Shown piece by piece: positions 43,301 through 64,000 of a stretch of DNA of 64,000 nucleotides. Source of the DNA: Norana najaformis (Eukaryota > Annelida > Clitellata > Crassiclitellata > Hormogastridae). Within the stretch, counting starts at the first letter, position 1, and the number at the start of each line of letters is the position of its first letter. The stretch is taken from positions 30,285,087-30,349,086 of the forward strand of contig OZ029916.1 in the NCBI GenBank assembly GCA_964023275.1, written 5' to 3'. The translations under genes were made by a program, and so were the position numbers. The notes below the pieces were generated by a model. That model saw only the letters and a list, made by a program, of their open reading frames with translations, did not search any database and had not been told where the DNA came from.

Positions 43301-46300
43301 AAAGATATTATGCAAAACACAGAAGGACGGTGACTAGCGAAATCCAAATAAGAGAAAACTACACATGAACAACACAAGTCATTTACAACCAGATGAAGAT
43401 CCATTAGTCACGATGATGAGTAACACTATGATATGTACAGATGCATTCGTTACACTGAAACGGCATGAACCAGTCTCTCCAGGTTTATTTACAGGGTAAC
43501 TGGAAATTCCCGACATGCCAGTTGGAGCTTTGGCTGTCCGTTATGCAGATCATTTGATTGATACAAGCCAAAACTCCCAGTTAAATCAACTGCCTGAGAA
43601 AATGAAGCGCCTTTTAACCATGGAAGGCACACAGGCTGTGGACACAACCATCAAACAGATTAAAATCATCACTGCTAGGCAAGACAGAAGCGCATAATAG
43701 TCAAAAGTAAAAAACAACTCCAGTGATTTACGTGGGGCTCCTGCCATTGCCACCTGTCTCAGTCTACTAAGTTCTTCCGAGAACCACACGCCAAATACAG
43801 AAAAACAGGTGGTTCAACACTACCAAGTATGTCAGTCAACTGGCCGCAATACCTCACACACTAAACACATACATTAAATCATTCTTCAAAAATGACATAG
43901 AAACAGCAACAGTGCATAGAGCTCTCTAATAATAATATTACAGGAAGACAGAAAACACACATTGTAATACTCTCAGCATTGACACAACTATTTGACTACA
44001 GTTCTCATCACTGTATATTAATCATGTGAATAATATCAATTACATAATATCTCAAAACATTTTACTTATATGAAATAATGCAAACATAATGACTTAATCT
44101 TGAAAACAACAATAATAAAATAGTACTAATTATTATTATTCTAACAAACAATAACTTGTATTAACAATACTGAAACAATAACAAAACTGCACAAAACATA
44201 CAACATAGCAAAACTAGTCATAGCATTCAGAGAAAAAACAAGAGTAAACAATACTTAAAATAAAGACCAATGGTTTCGCATAACAGTAACCGTCAATGAA
44301 GCAGAAAATAGCAACATGATTTCCCTTGATTCACTCTTTTTCTCAAGAACAGATGGTTCCACATAAACAATACAGCACTGTAAAATGTCACCAGACACAT
44401 CTGAAAAAACTACTGAAAACTGCAGCAATACAACTGTTACCAGAACAAAACAAAAACTGTTATATAATTTACAAATGAATAAGTAGTTATGCTGCATTTA
44501 AAGAAGCCTGGCCAGTTGACATCTTACATCCACCAGAATAAGTATAACCTATTTGTAAATCTGCATTAAAGACCAAGTGAACAATATTGCACTGCTACAT
44601 CTAGTCTAATCTAATCTAATGACTTCTACAGCGCCGTTATCATAATGCCCAAGGGCATCAATCGATGGTCGCTTCAAGTGAAATCATAATCAAATCATAA
44701 GAAGCCAGATTGACTTCCTATAGGTTGGATAAAACAGAATTAGGCTACTAACTGTTACACAAAATTACTCATATCACTGATCACAATGATATAAAATAGC
44801 TGAAAACTTTAAATCCCATTTAGTTAATAATCACATTCCCACATGACTTAGCATAATCTCTTTTAAAATGCAGATTACAAGTTTGATTCTGCTGTTACTA
44901 ATATGCTATTATCCATTTTAGCTCTGCAAATGTATACTTGGCTCAAAGTAGCAGTGAAAGAGATCAGAATTCACTAAAAGACAGCATGTCTGATTTCTGT
45001 CCTAAGCCTGCAATTATAAAAGAGACAAGATTCTGACCATGCTAAAATTTGTAATTTGCGACCTCTAGAGTGCCGGTGTCTAATGCACAAGGCATCAAAC
45101 AATGGAGCACCAAAGCAGGCCACAGTTTGGTCAATACCCAGAATCAGTCCGTGTAAACAGAGACGCAGCCTATGGGGGATAAGCAAACTCAAAAAGGTAA
45201 GTTTTAAGTTGAGACCAAAATGACACAAGTAACCAGCACAATGAACAGATGCAGGAAGAGAGTTCCAAAATTCAGGTTCAACAATGCAAAGGTCTATTTA
45301 TAGATCTTTCATCATTCGCTCTGGCTCAGTATCACAATCGGACAGAGCCGTGCAAAATTAACCGACACAGAAACCATCTCACACTGAGAAACAGTGTGAA
45401 TTATTCTAATTTAATTAAATGTCATTATTAAAAGCAATTTTAATTATAATGATACCAATTAACACAAAATGCTATTGTAATAAAAATCTCTTTCAGACTA
45501 TATTTTTTACAACTATCATTACAAATATCATCAATATTACAAAAGGAAATAACTACAAAAAAATTGTTTATTTCCTATTTATATTTCTAAACATTCATAT
45601 GACCATAGAAGCCTTGTAAAATGTAACTCGATGTACTGTTACTTAGTACCCGTAAATTGGCAGTCTCCAGTGAATAAATCATTTTGGCACAGTGCCAAAA
45701 TGATGTATAGTTCTGCCTCTTAAACCAACTCATCAGTTCTTTTTTGAACTGAAAATGTCCAAGTTGAACTCGCGCAAAGAACATCTTCCAACAGTCGATG
45801 TTTATCTTGCTCAAATGCAGGCAAAGTTATCACACAGACCCTTTTTATAACATGCATAATTATGTGTGTATGTACCTAAATATTTATATAGCGCCTTTTA
45901 GGAACTTCACAAGGGCACTGAAACATGGCTATCGGAAAGACCTAATAAATGCAACTTAAGATACGCACGCATAAATGCATGAAAATTCATGCATCATTAT
46001 GCACGAATTCTGATTTTAACTGAGCTTAGGATGCAACTTTGTTTTATGGGAATCTAGTTATAACAAGAGTACTTGACATGGTTAGAGTAGGGTCGAGTGT
46101 ATTTCATATGCTCCACCACCACTTCAAAAGTTTAGTTCAGGGGCTATAGGATCTTTTGGCTGTTGAAGACACAAAACTACAGCAACATAACGACTGAAGT
46201 GTCCATCCTTAAGAGCTGCATGGCTTCATAACATTGCCAATTTCACACAATTCACTGTCATGCTCATATGAGAAATCTTGCCAGCTTGAGCACTTCAGAT

Positions 46301-46387
46301 AAACATTGGAATATGTACTTTGTTAAAGAAACTTGGAATATGGTCAGCATGCTGCCTAGGAAATTGGGTTCTCCATGACAAAGAGAT
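40320..46387. other. Region downstream of ARHGAP39, no gene seen
   Basis: About 6 kb of AT-rich, CpG-poor DNA, probably partly a long 3' UTR. ORFs (for example 43515-43697) show no domain. Retroelement tails lie at 44600-45330, and a TTTATATAGCGCC repeat tail is near 45885. Confidence 0.5.
44600..45330 (-). mobile_element. Retroelement tail fragments, second family
   Basis: Two related segments (44605-44710 and 45055-45330) contain AATCTAATGACTTCTACAGC-type ends and an AAGGGCATCAA motif. Similar ends occur at 61120-61260 and 61385-61500. On the minus strand they end GGCGCTGTAGAAGTCATTAG. Coding parts are not recognisable. Confidence 0.5.
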
Positions 46388-56297
<9,910 letters not shown>

Positions 56298-57369
56298 CTA
56301 AAAAAAATTATCCAAAATTAAAAGCTTCTTTTACTAATAAAATATACCTACATAATGAAATCAGAGGTATTCCATCCATAAGGATTTCATTGACCCAATC
56401 AGTAGTTTTGACAGCTAGACACCAAAGGAGATATTTTTTCCCAAAAAGATATCATTGGGCACATATTTACTAAACACGTATCAAAGGAGACATTCCTGTT
56501 CAACAGATACAAAGCAATACATTTATACAAAACAGATGTAAGATGTGCACTGCTGCCAGCCAAACAGATGTCATGAGATACACATTTGCTCAATAGGTAT
56601 TGCAGAACACTTTTTTGCCAAAATTTTTACATATCTCCAGAGTCATTTCTACCAAACAGAGATCATGATACACATTGTTAGTAAATACATATATAAATTA
56701 AAGGGCACATTTACAGAAAAATACTATAAATATCACAGAAAACATTTATGTCAGGTGGATATTACAGGACACATATGGGACATACTATTTGCCGTTTTTA
56801 CCATACAGGCATTGCAGATAAAAAAGGAATACACTTTTGCCAAAAAACAAATATCATGGGACAATTGTTTGTCAAACAGATATTACAGGAAACATATTTG
56901 CCAAAGGTTATCTGAATGTTTCCAAAAAAATTTCTGATGCTTTTATCTCGTTACCTATGCTACTGCTGCACTGAAGTTACTGGATGGTTAAACTTGCCAT
57001 GCTCTTCCACCAATTTTCAATATCCCAATGCATTTTATGCATTGTGGTATTAGAAATGGAATTTGTAAAGTGTGTTATTATATCATATCACATATTGACA
57101 ACAATCCTTGTTGACAGTTTACTTGACCTCTACCTGGGATTGCAATATTCGTATTTCAACTGTGACCATTTAAGAAAAACTACAGTATGATATATTATTC
57201 TCCATAGGTATGACAAATAACTTATTTTCACTTAAGTCCAGTTTTCTAGTATAGTCAAATATCCATTAGAAAATTTATCAATGGCACACAATTGAGAAGA
57301 ATTCATAAAGGACTGCTGACCATTGTCATTCATAACCCACACTCTCGCTAGAAGCCAGCAGCATCTGCC

Positions 57370-57512
57370 ATGGATTGCTCACCCTGGCAAAGGACATCAC
57401 AGCAGCCGTGGGGCTAACGAAGGACAGAACAGCATGGAGGCATTTCGTTCAGACCTCATCGTTGGCTATAGCCTGACGGACGAGAGAAAAAGAAGAAGAA
57501 GAAGCTCACCCT
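57370..57512 (+). mobile_element. LINE 3' end with (AAG)n tail
   Basis: The frame TLAKDITAAVGLTKDRTAWR then HFVQTSS is the D-R-x-x-W-R-x-F-V end of LINE ORF2. A short purine-rich tail (AAGAAGAAGAAG) follows at 57488-57506. Confidence 0.65.
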
Positions 57513-58320
57513 GGCGCCAATGTTCCCTCTAATTTTTTTGCTTTGCGCGCACTGGCCTACCGCATAGGCAAGGGCATTTGGGACCAGCACTCTGGCCTGT
57601 GTAAGACTGCACACCTACTAGGCCTAAACTAGAAGACTAAATTCTTTGCACAAAAGAAAAGACTAAGGATAATTTTAAATTTATATTAGATTGTCTCTCG
57701 TTTGTCTTTGTGCTATTGCCAATGAGCATACATATGATCTATGTTGATTATTTGACTGGAATTTATCAGACAGTCCAGGTGGTCAACCTGAAGTTGATCA
57801 CACATTTTGCCTTCATCACATTCATTAGGCTGATGCCGTGCTAATACTCCAGATTTGATGCCTGCAAGGTGGTATGCACACCTACAAGCTGTGTGAACTC
57901 ACTCAGTTCTTTATTCTCCAGGATGTACAGGATGCTACATCATAAAATGTCTTCATCACTCCTGCCTTAAATTTCTCGAATGCAAAATATATATTATATA
58001 TAAGCAAGATACTGTTTGCAAGCCTGCTTCTTATCATAATCACAATAAACGAATAACAAAAAAGTTTGTTTGTCTACATGCACTCTGTTTAAAAGAACAA
58101 ACTTAACTGTAACCATAATGATGATGATGACGGTACATGTACGACTTCATAATTTTACATAGCAAACATAGTATGGCCTAAGGCCAATAATAGGGTGTTG
58201 AAAACACACTAGTATTCAACAGTTAGATAAGATCTTGGAAAGAATTGTTGTCTAACTAGAGCTCCATAAATGTTGATGATGATAGTGACAATGATGATGA
58301 TGATGATGATAACGTACCAG

Positions 58321-58466
58321 TCCCATGAGAATATTGTAGCCAGAGTTGAACATGAGCAACTCTGAGGATATACCTTGAAGGGGATTTACATAAATGCTTT
58401 GAGTGAATGAATGAGAACAGAGTTTCTTGGCAGAAGATGACTGGAGGAGCAGTGAATCAGTTACAA
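58321..58466 (-). CDS. Possible exon, unrecognised
   Basis: Open frame ATAEMFVTDSLLLQSSSAKK to SSELLMFNSGYNILMGL with acceptor TGGATTCAG and donor ACTG|GTACGT, phase 0/0. It could join the exon candidate at 60209-60440. No family was recognised. A distant resemblance to the end of 7TM gustatory-receptor-like proteins is only a hunch. Confidence 0.3.
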
Positions 58467-58969
58467 ACATTTCAGCTGTTGCCTGAATCCAGCTGGTACA
58501 TCTATCCTTCACCCATGCGATGACCTAGTTCCCGGATGTACACGCGAATTTGTAAATAGGACATGCATCACCTCTGCCACCCAGAATCTCAGACATTGGA
58601 GGAGGTCCTGTGGCAAGGTCAGATCAAGTCAGTCCAAAGAAAGCCTGTCTAATGTTTGATTGGATTCACTGGGTTCCATCTCCAGCCAACCAGCCAGCCA
58701 GCCAGCCAGACCAACAGACATGCAACCTAGAAAGGCTTCTTTGCCAGTTGTTCCAAGACAAGCAAAGTACAACACTTCCATTGCTCATCATGGCCTGTTA
58801 AAATCCTCCACCCTCCTCCATCTCAGATATGCCAACAAAGGCAGGCACAGCAGCAGCACCAGCACCAGCACTACTCCAGAAAATCTGGCAGTCCTTGAGC
58901 AATACAGGCTGGAACTCCATAAATCAAATCAGATGGCACAGTTAAGTGCTGAAACCAGATGCCTCTCCA

Positions 58970-59215
58970 GCTCTCTTTTGCTCCCCCTCTGCTCTTCCCT
59001 ACCTGCTCCTCTTTCTCTCTTCCTCTTCCACTCTTCTTCTCTTCCTCTTTCTCTCTCTCTTCTTCCACTCCTGTGCTCTTCCTCTGCCACTCCTCATGTG
59101 CTATTCCCTTTCTACTCCTCTCTTTTCCTCTTCCTCCTTTTCTAATCTTATATTCCCCCTCCTTTCTCTTCCTCTTCCTGCGCTCTCCCCTTCTTCCTTC
59201 TCTCTAATTCTTCTG
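58970..59215. repeat. Polypyrimidine tract (CTC/TTC-rich)
   Basis: About 245 bp almost wholly C and T on the plus strand (CTCTTCCTCTTCC-type). ORFs rich in Ser/Leu/Phe across it are artefacts. Confidence 0.9.
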
Positions 59216-60208
59216 CATCAGTAGAGTACATAATTCCCTAAAGCTCCATGCATTATTATCCCTATATACCTACTTGGCCGTTGCTCTGTTAGAACTACAG
59301 AGCCTAATTTTCAAACATTATACAACTTCCAGCTAAATACTAAGTGATATGTGAGTGTGGACAGGCGAGGGGAAGGAGCTGACTTCTCAGTCGGCTTAGC
59401 TCAGTATTACAAAGAATAGTGATTGAAAACTTCAGATCAACACAGTCAGGTTATCAATCCTACAGCAACTGGGATTTATCCAACCATGTGGATAAAGCAA
59501 GGAAAGTCAATGATGCCGATGATGGTGATGACGACAGCAATCAAAACAATCAGGTTGACATTAATACTGACGTAAGAAAAATATCTCTTCAACCTCTGAC
59601 TAATAAGTGCATCTGTCCAACCTACTGAAATTTAGTCATCAAGACTAGGGACACGTCATTCAGCATCTGAGATAAATGAGTCGCTTTGCAGAAAAAATTC
59701 AGCTAAACTGGATTAAGCTCAGACATCTGTTGATAGCAATTCTTATTCAGCTGCTGATGATTAAGTCACTAGCTACTTAGCCTACAATACAATGTTGACA
59801 AAGAAGACAAAGTGCTTTGTAAGCGACATTTTGGCCAATTTCTACCATGACTGCCTTAATCCTAAAACATCAGACACGTTAAACTGTGATAGTTTATAAA
59901 ATCATAAGATTTCTTCAACAGTAAGAATTTCTGGCGTCACCAGCCCCCAGCTGACCCCAACCTTGCTTTGTCAAAGACTTATTTCAAGTCAGGGAATAAA
60001 AACATGCCTTACTTTAGAAAGAGATGTGTATATCAAGGAAATATGTCTACTGGTGTTCAATTTGTGGCACATAGTGTTTCATGCTATGAAACAACAAGAA
60101 GAAACAATTGTGCAGCTATTGTTCAGCTGCTGCTGTTGCATTGTGCTGAAAGACACAACTGAGGACTACTGTATTGTTGAAAAAGGTACATAAAATGTGC
60201 TTTAGCCT

Positions 60209-60436
60209 TACCTTAAATTTTAGGTACCATCTGTCAGAGATGAACATATCTGCTAAGGCAGTGCAATAAGAGCAAAAGACAATCAAAGTGAGGAACACAG
60301 AAATCATCAAAGCCATAAAAGTCGGCAAAACTCGTTCCTTCACTTCTTTAAACTGGATGCACATCTGACAAAATTCGTAGGAATAGATGAGCATCCTCCC
60401 ACAGGGGTTGGTAAGGGTTTTGGGTAGTTCTCAAAA
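60209..60436 (-). CDS. Possible exon with a transmembrane-like segment
   Basis: A frame ending ADMFISDRWYLKFK at a strong donor AAG|GTAAGG. It includes PTFMALMISVFLTLIVFCSY, a clear hydrophobic segment of about 22 residues, preceded by a charged QFKEVKERV stretch. The 5' boundary is unclear. May belong to a membrane-protein gene that overlaps the 5' part of ARHGAP39, or to a decayed gene. Confidence 0.33.
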
Positions 60437-60639
60437 TCAGATCAGTTAAGAGCAGGTTTCTGATAACCTCACCCATTTCCCCTATTGAACAGCTGAGCCT
60501 ATTCATGACAGCATATCTGATGAAATCAAAGCCCATATAACACTGACACCACTCTGATTCACACCGTGAAAAGCAAAACCCAAGCATAATTAAGAGACCA
60601 CATTACAGTTCCAAAGCAACATTATTGGGTGGAATGGAA

Positions 60640-60850
60640 TGGCGAGGGTGGCAGACAGATACCAGAATAACTCCAAAGATAACAAGTTCACCCAAATAGA
60701 GGAAACTCCCAGCTAACAAATGACAGAATTGGAAGACACAGACTCAACTGGTGTGGATATTTAGCCAAGCGTAAATCACTACAAAACGTTGCCACTATGC
60801 AGAGGGCAAAGGTTCAGAGGTCGATGGGGTCTAATGAAAACACCCACTGA
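60640..60850 (+). mobile_element. Possible LINE ORF2 terminal remnant
   Basis: A short frame RHRLNWCGYLAKRKSLQNVA resembles the R-x-R-L-x-W-x-G-H-x-x-R end of RTE-type ORF2. No intact neighbour blocks. Confidence 0.3.
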
Positions 60851-61109
60851 TAACAAATCTTTATCAGCTTGTTTCAGCACAGCCAAACCTTAGCTAAACA
60901 GGCAGACATGCTACTAGAGCATTCAGAGAAAAACAATTTTGGCACCAAGACTCCAGGCTGAGAGATGGTCCAGATTAGACAAGGATGATACAAAGATTTA
61001 TAACTTCAATAGAGAAAGAAACCTTAAATAAGTCACACAATCAATGACGCCTGCCAAAATCTATTGGGCAATTTTACTCAGTGCAGACAACTGATCCTTC
61101 TATCTCACT

Positions 61110-61650
61110 ACATTATCCAATCCAGTCTTAATCTAATCTCAGAGCTTCTATAGTGTCATTATAACAATGCAAAGGGCATTAATCAATAACATAACTAAAC
61201 CCATCTGGTCAATTCAAGGTCAGTCCATCCAGACAGAGATACAGCATAAGTAGGATAAGCATGTTTAAACAGGTTAAGTCATAAATCAGATCAAAAAGAG
61301 AACAGACTTTGCAATAAAGAGACAAAAACATAAATAGACCAAGATGACACACTCTCCTAGAAGCTTCTTTAGCTAATGCATAACCTAATCTTCTGATGAC
61401 TTATATAGCACCAGCATCTAATGCATAACTTATCAATTCACTGTGCACCAAAACCTGGCTGCAGATCTTGTTGAACCCCAAAAGTCAGATCACTAAAACA
61501 TAAAGGTGGCAGGATATCTCTTTCCATAGACAGACCAGAGTAAAGTAAAATTCAGAACATCACCAGTTCTAGGCAACGTTAGACAAGGCTGGACTGCATC
61601 AGCCGATTCAACACGTGTACAACACTTCACTTTTAAGAGTCCCAGTCACC
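61110..61650 (-). mobile_element. Retroelement tail fragments, second family
   Basis: Segments at 61115-61330 and 61380-61640 share TCTAATCTCAGAGCTTCTAT-type and GACTTATATAGCACCAGCAT-type ends with 44600-45330. Minus-strand ends read GGTGCTATATAAGTCATCAG. Coding content not recognisable. Confidence 0.5.
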
Positions 61651-61784
61651 TTAGAACTAGATAATATGATCAGCTTCATCTTAGTCTTAAGTGACCCTCA
61701 ATTCCAAGTTGTCCTTGGACTCTCTTGTTGTTAAAATAACCATATTTCCACATATATAACCCACACACAGGTATAACATGAGGA

Positions 61785-61919
61785 AATTCGGTAAACATGT
61801 TAAAAAAACCTTGGTACAGCCACACATGTGCATGCCCCAGTCTATCACATAAGCTTCTTATCCTTTCAGCAGTTGAAGTCCATTCTGTTTGATTGTGGTC
61901 TTGAGTTGGCAGGTTGGAC
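61785..61919 (-). CDS. Possible exon, unrecognised
   Basis: A frame starting after ACTTCTCAG: RFRDMSNLPTQDHNQTEWTS then TAERIRSLCDRLGHAHVWLY, with a possible donor CAAG|GTTTTT. No family recognised and no homology-based support. Confidence 0.2.
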
Positions 61920-61949
61920 ATATCTCTGAACCTCTGAGAAGTTTTCACT

Positions 61950-62466
61950 TCATAAGGTGCACTTATTATTACTGATTACAATTACAATAATTATTATTGT
62001 GAACTTTTCAGATGTTTGCATGAAGTTCCAACAACCGTGAAGATGATGATGATGAAAGGATTAGCCAAGAATTTTGACCCAATCCAAGCAACAAAAATCA
62101 TTTGCTATGAGGAATGGGGAATATTAGAGCAACCACGCGCTCTTTGATAACACTGGCCAACACATAATTTGTTGCCTCAAATGTTAGAACTGTTTCTGGG
62201 TATATTTGACCTGCTGATTCCAGAAAAGGCACCAGTTTTCTCCCAGCAGGTCTAGTTTTCGAGATATAGAACATTATGCCATATACCAGTCCTTGCCTCT
62301 GCTCGCCCATAAAACATAAGGCTATAGCTATAATTATGTAGTGCTCAATTTATTATGTGATATACTAAATAAACATAATAATACAAATACTTAAAAGAAA
62401 ATGGTAGTACCTGAAACTGTACTTATATGATACCAAACAGAACAAGTTTGTTATAAAAATTTCAAG
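61950..62466. other. Spacer downstream of the repeat-family gene
   Basis: Minus-strand ORF at 62098-62310 (QRQGLVYGIMFYISKTRPAG...) is open for 70 codons but has no recognised family. Otherwise AT-rich. Confidence 0.35.
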
Positions 62467-64000
62467 TCATTCGACACCGAAGAAGCTCCTTTTGTACGAT
62501 TTCCGAGTGTGGCATCTGCCGGAACAATCGCGCACAATATTCCAGCAATAGTCTGCCATCATGTGTGCATCCCATCTTCCTTGATATCGATTTTCCATTG
62601 TTTTGATGTCTTGGTGAAATCTTTCACCTTGCTCTTCGCTGAAGTCACCAAGATTCTCTGGAAAGCGATCTAAGTGACTGTGGAGATAATGGACTTTAAT
62701 GCTCATGTTGCAGCCAAGCTTGTTGAAATGAAGAAGCATATCCTCTACTAGTTGTGCATAATTGTCTGCCTTCTTGTTGCCAAGAAAATTTTTAGTTACA
62801 AGAACAAAGGAAGACCAGGCACAAGATTCGATTTCATTCATTGATGGTATGAAAAGTGGGTCATTCATAAGTTGCCTGATCTGTGGACCATCGAAGATTC
62901 CAGCCTTCAATTTTTCCATTGTAATTCCTGGTAACTTGTGTACTATGTATTCGAAGCATGAACCTTCTTTATTCAAAGCCCTGACAAATTGTTTCATCAG
63001 GCCTAGCTTTATATGTAGTGGTGGCAGTATGATCCTATCTCGTGCCACCAAAGATTCCTTGATTACATTTTGAGCTCCAACCACCATGTCTTTCCTCGAA
63101 GGCCAATCTTTTCTTGTCCAATGTTCATGCTTGGCTCTACTGTCCCAAAGACACAAAAAGCAGGGATACTTTGTGTAGCCACTTTGTTGACCAAGGAGGA
63201 AATTTACCATCTTCAAGTCTACACAAATTACCCATTGATGTTCTTTGTATTTTATCTTTTCCAGTACTAAAGAGATGGCATTGTACTCTTCTTTCATCCT
63301 GGTGGAGTGACCGATTGGATTAGAACCAAATTTGTTGCCGTTATTTAAAAGCACACATTTCAGACTACGTTTTGAACTGTCGATAAAAAGACGCCACTCA
63401 TCTGGGCTGTAATCCGACAGACCAATTTTCTTCAATAAGTTGCTGATGTCATTACAGAATACTAGGTTGTTGTCTTCGGTAAAGAATGGCAGCAAATCCT
63501 TTTCTCTGTTTCTATAAATTGTAATTTTCGTTCCAGGCTGAAGTGCATTCTTTTCCTTTAGTCTGACGCAAGCAATTCAGAGGACTCTTTGGAAAGATTT
63601 AAGTCCCTGATCAGATCACTCAACTCTTTTTGGTCAAAACGTTCACTGTGTGAAGTTGATTGGAAATCACTGTCACTGCCCCCACTTTCTTCACTTTCGT
63701 CATCTTGTCCGATATTGGACATGCAAGTCTCATCGTCTGAGAGCTGAGGTAGTTCGCGAAAAGGTGGAACTGGTACAATATCCGAATGCGGAACAGGTCT
63801 CCTGGCTGAAGGTATATCAGGGTAAGACAACTTGTGACGATTATTTCGATTGATGCCTATGATATTAACCATACAAAAGTAACAGTCGTCCAAGTGGTTT
63901 ATCTGTTCCCTCCAAACCATCGGTACACCAAATTTCAGGCAGCTTCTCTTTCCAATTGTCCAGTGACGCAATTGTTCAATACAAGTTTTGCATACTGTAT
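62467..64000 (-). pseudogene. Multicopy animal protein family, probably transposon-associated; frameshifted and cut by window edge
   Basis: Two frames on the minus strand form one protein. The upstream frame (64000-63558) has VCKTCIEQLRHW, KFGVPMVWREQINHLDDCYF and SYPDIPSARRPVPHSD, then an acidic Ser-rich part ending SELLASD. The downstream frame (to the stop at 62467) has LKEKNALQPGTKITIYRNRE, CFLCLWDSRAKHEHW, ILPPLHIKLGLMKQFVRALN and GERFHQDIKTMENRYQGRWD. I recognise this as a family of uncharacterised proteins found in many copies in arthropods, cnidarians and others. Two CxxC pairs near the N-terminus could bind zinc. One base is missing relative to the family near 63563, so this copy is probably dead (or the assembly has an error). 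Function unknown. Confidence 0.83.

Noticed and set aside
43515..43697. 60-codon plus-strand ORF (MPVGALAVRYADHLIDTSQN...)
   Set aside because: The YAD string suggested a reverse transcriptase, but no other RT block is nearby.

Overview
This window is animal nuclear DNA. It shows intron-split genes with GT-AG (and a few GC-AG) introns, many microsatellites, non-LTR retrotransposons and tRNA-derived SINEs, and Polycomb, sperm-flagellum and Rho-GAP genes. Gene content and repeats suggest a marine invertebrate, but no single feature fixes the phylum. I saw no bacterial operon, CRISPR array, rRNA gene or free-standing tRNA gene.

All recognised host genes lie on the minus strand. (1) About 2.2-15.0 kb (promoter perhaps near 16.1 kb): a Scm / SCMH1 / SCML2-type Polycomb gene. 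Eleven firm coding exons plus one probable one join in phase to give two MBT repeats, a SLED domain and a C-terminal SAM domain. The exon holding the start codon was not found. (2) 20.0-37.4 kb: an FSIP2-like gene (fibrous sheath-interacting protein 2, a sperm-tail protein). Ten phase-consistent exons run from a recognisable FSIP2 N-terminal region to one terminal exon of about 1000 codons. (3) 46.4-56.3 kb: ARHGAP39/Vilse. A long Ser/Pro-rich linker precedes the MyTH4 and RhoGAP domains. The N-terminal WW exons were not found. (4) 58.3-61.9 kb: weak, unrecognised exon candidates, one with a membrane-segment-like stretch. (5) 62.5 kb to the right edge: a copy of a multicopy, probably transposon-associated animal protein family, broken by one frameshift and cut by the window edge.

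Introns and intergenic DNA hold a decayed L2/CR1-like reverse transcriptase in a Scm intron (11.8-13.1 kb), an RTE-like reverse transcriptase in an FSIP2 intron (29.1-30.1 kb), and several tail fragments of one L2-like family. Some of these fragments sit head-to-head as fold-back structures. There are also two SINE families, MITE-like repeats and long simple repeats, including a GCCT array of about 164 bp and AT, GA, ATGT and CAGA arrays.

The window looks like three compositional blocks. The Scm and ARHGAP39 blocks (before about 16 kb and after about 40 kb) are AT-rich and look CpG-poor. The FSIP2 block is CpG-rich and carries nearly all copies of the palindromic octamer TAGGCCTA. This fits mosaic gene-body methylation, with broadly expressed genes methylated and a germline-restricted gene not, but that is inference. 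Upstream of FSIP2 lie a cluster of perfect CRE palindromes and a near-perfect 26-bp inverted repeat.

No clearly new molecular system was found. The most useful leads are the invertebrate FSIP2 gene model, the GC-AG introns, the CRE cluster and hairpin upstream of FSIP2, and the octamer-marked domain.
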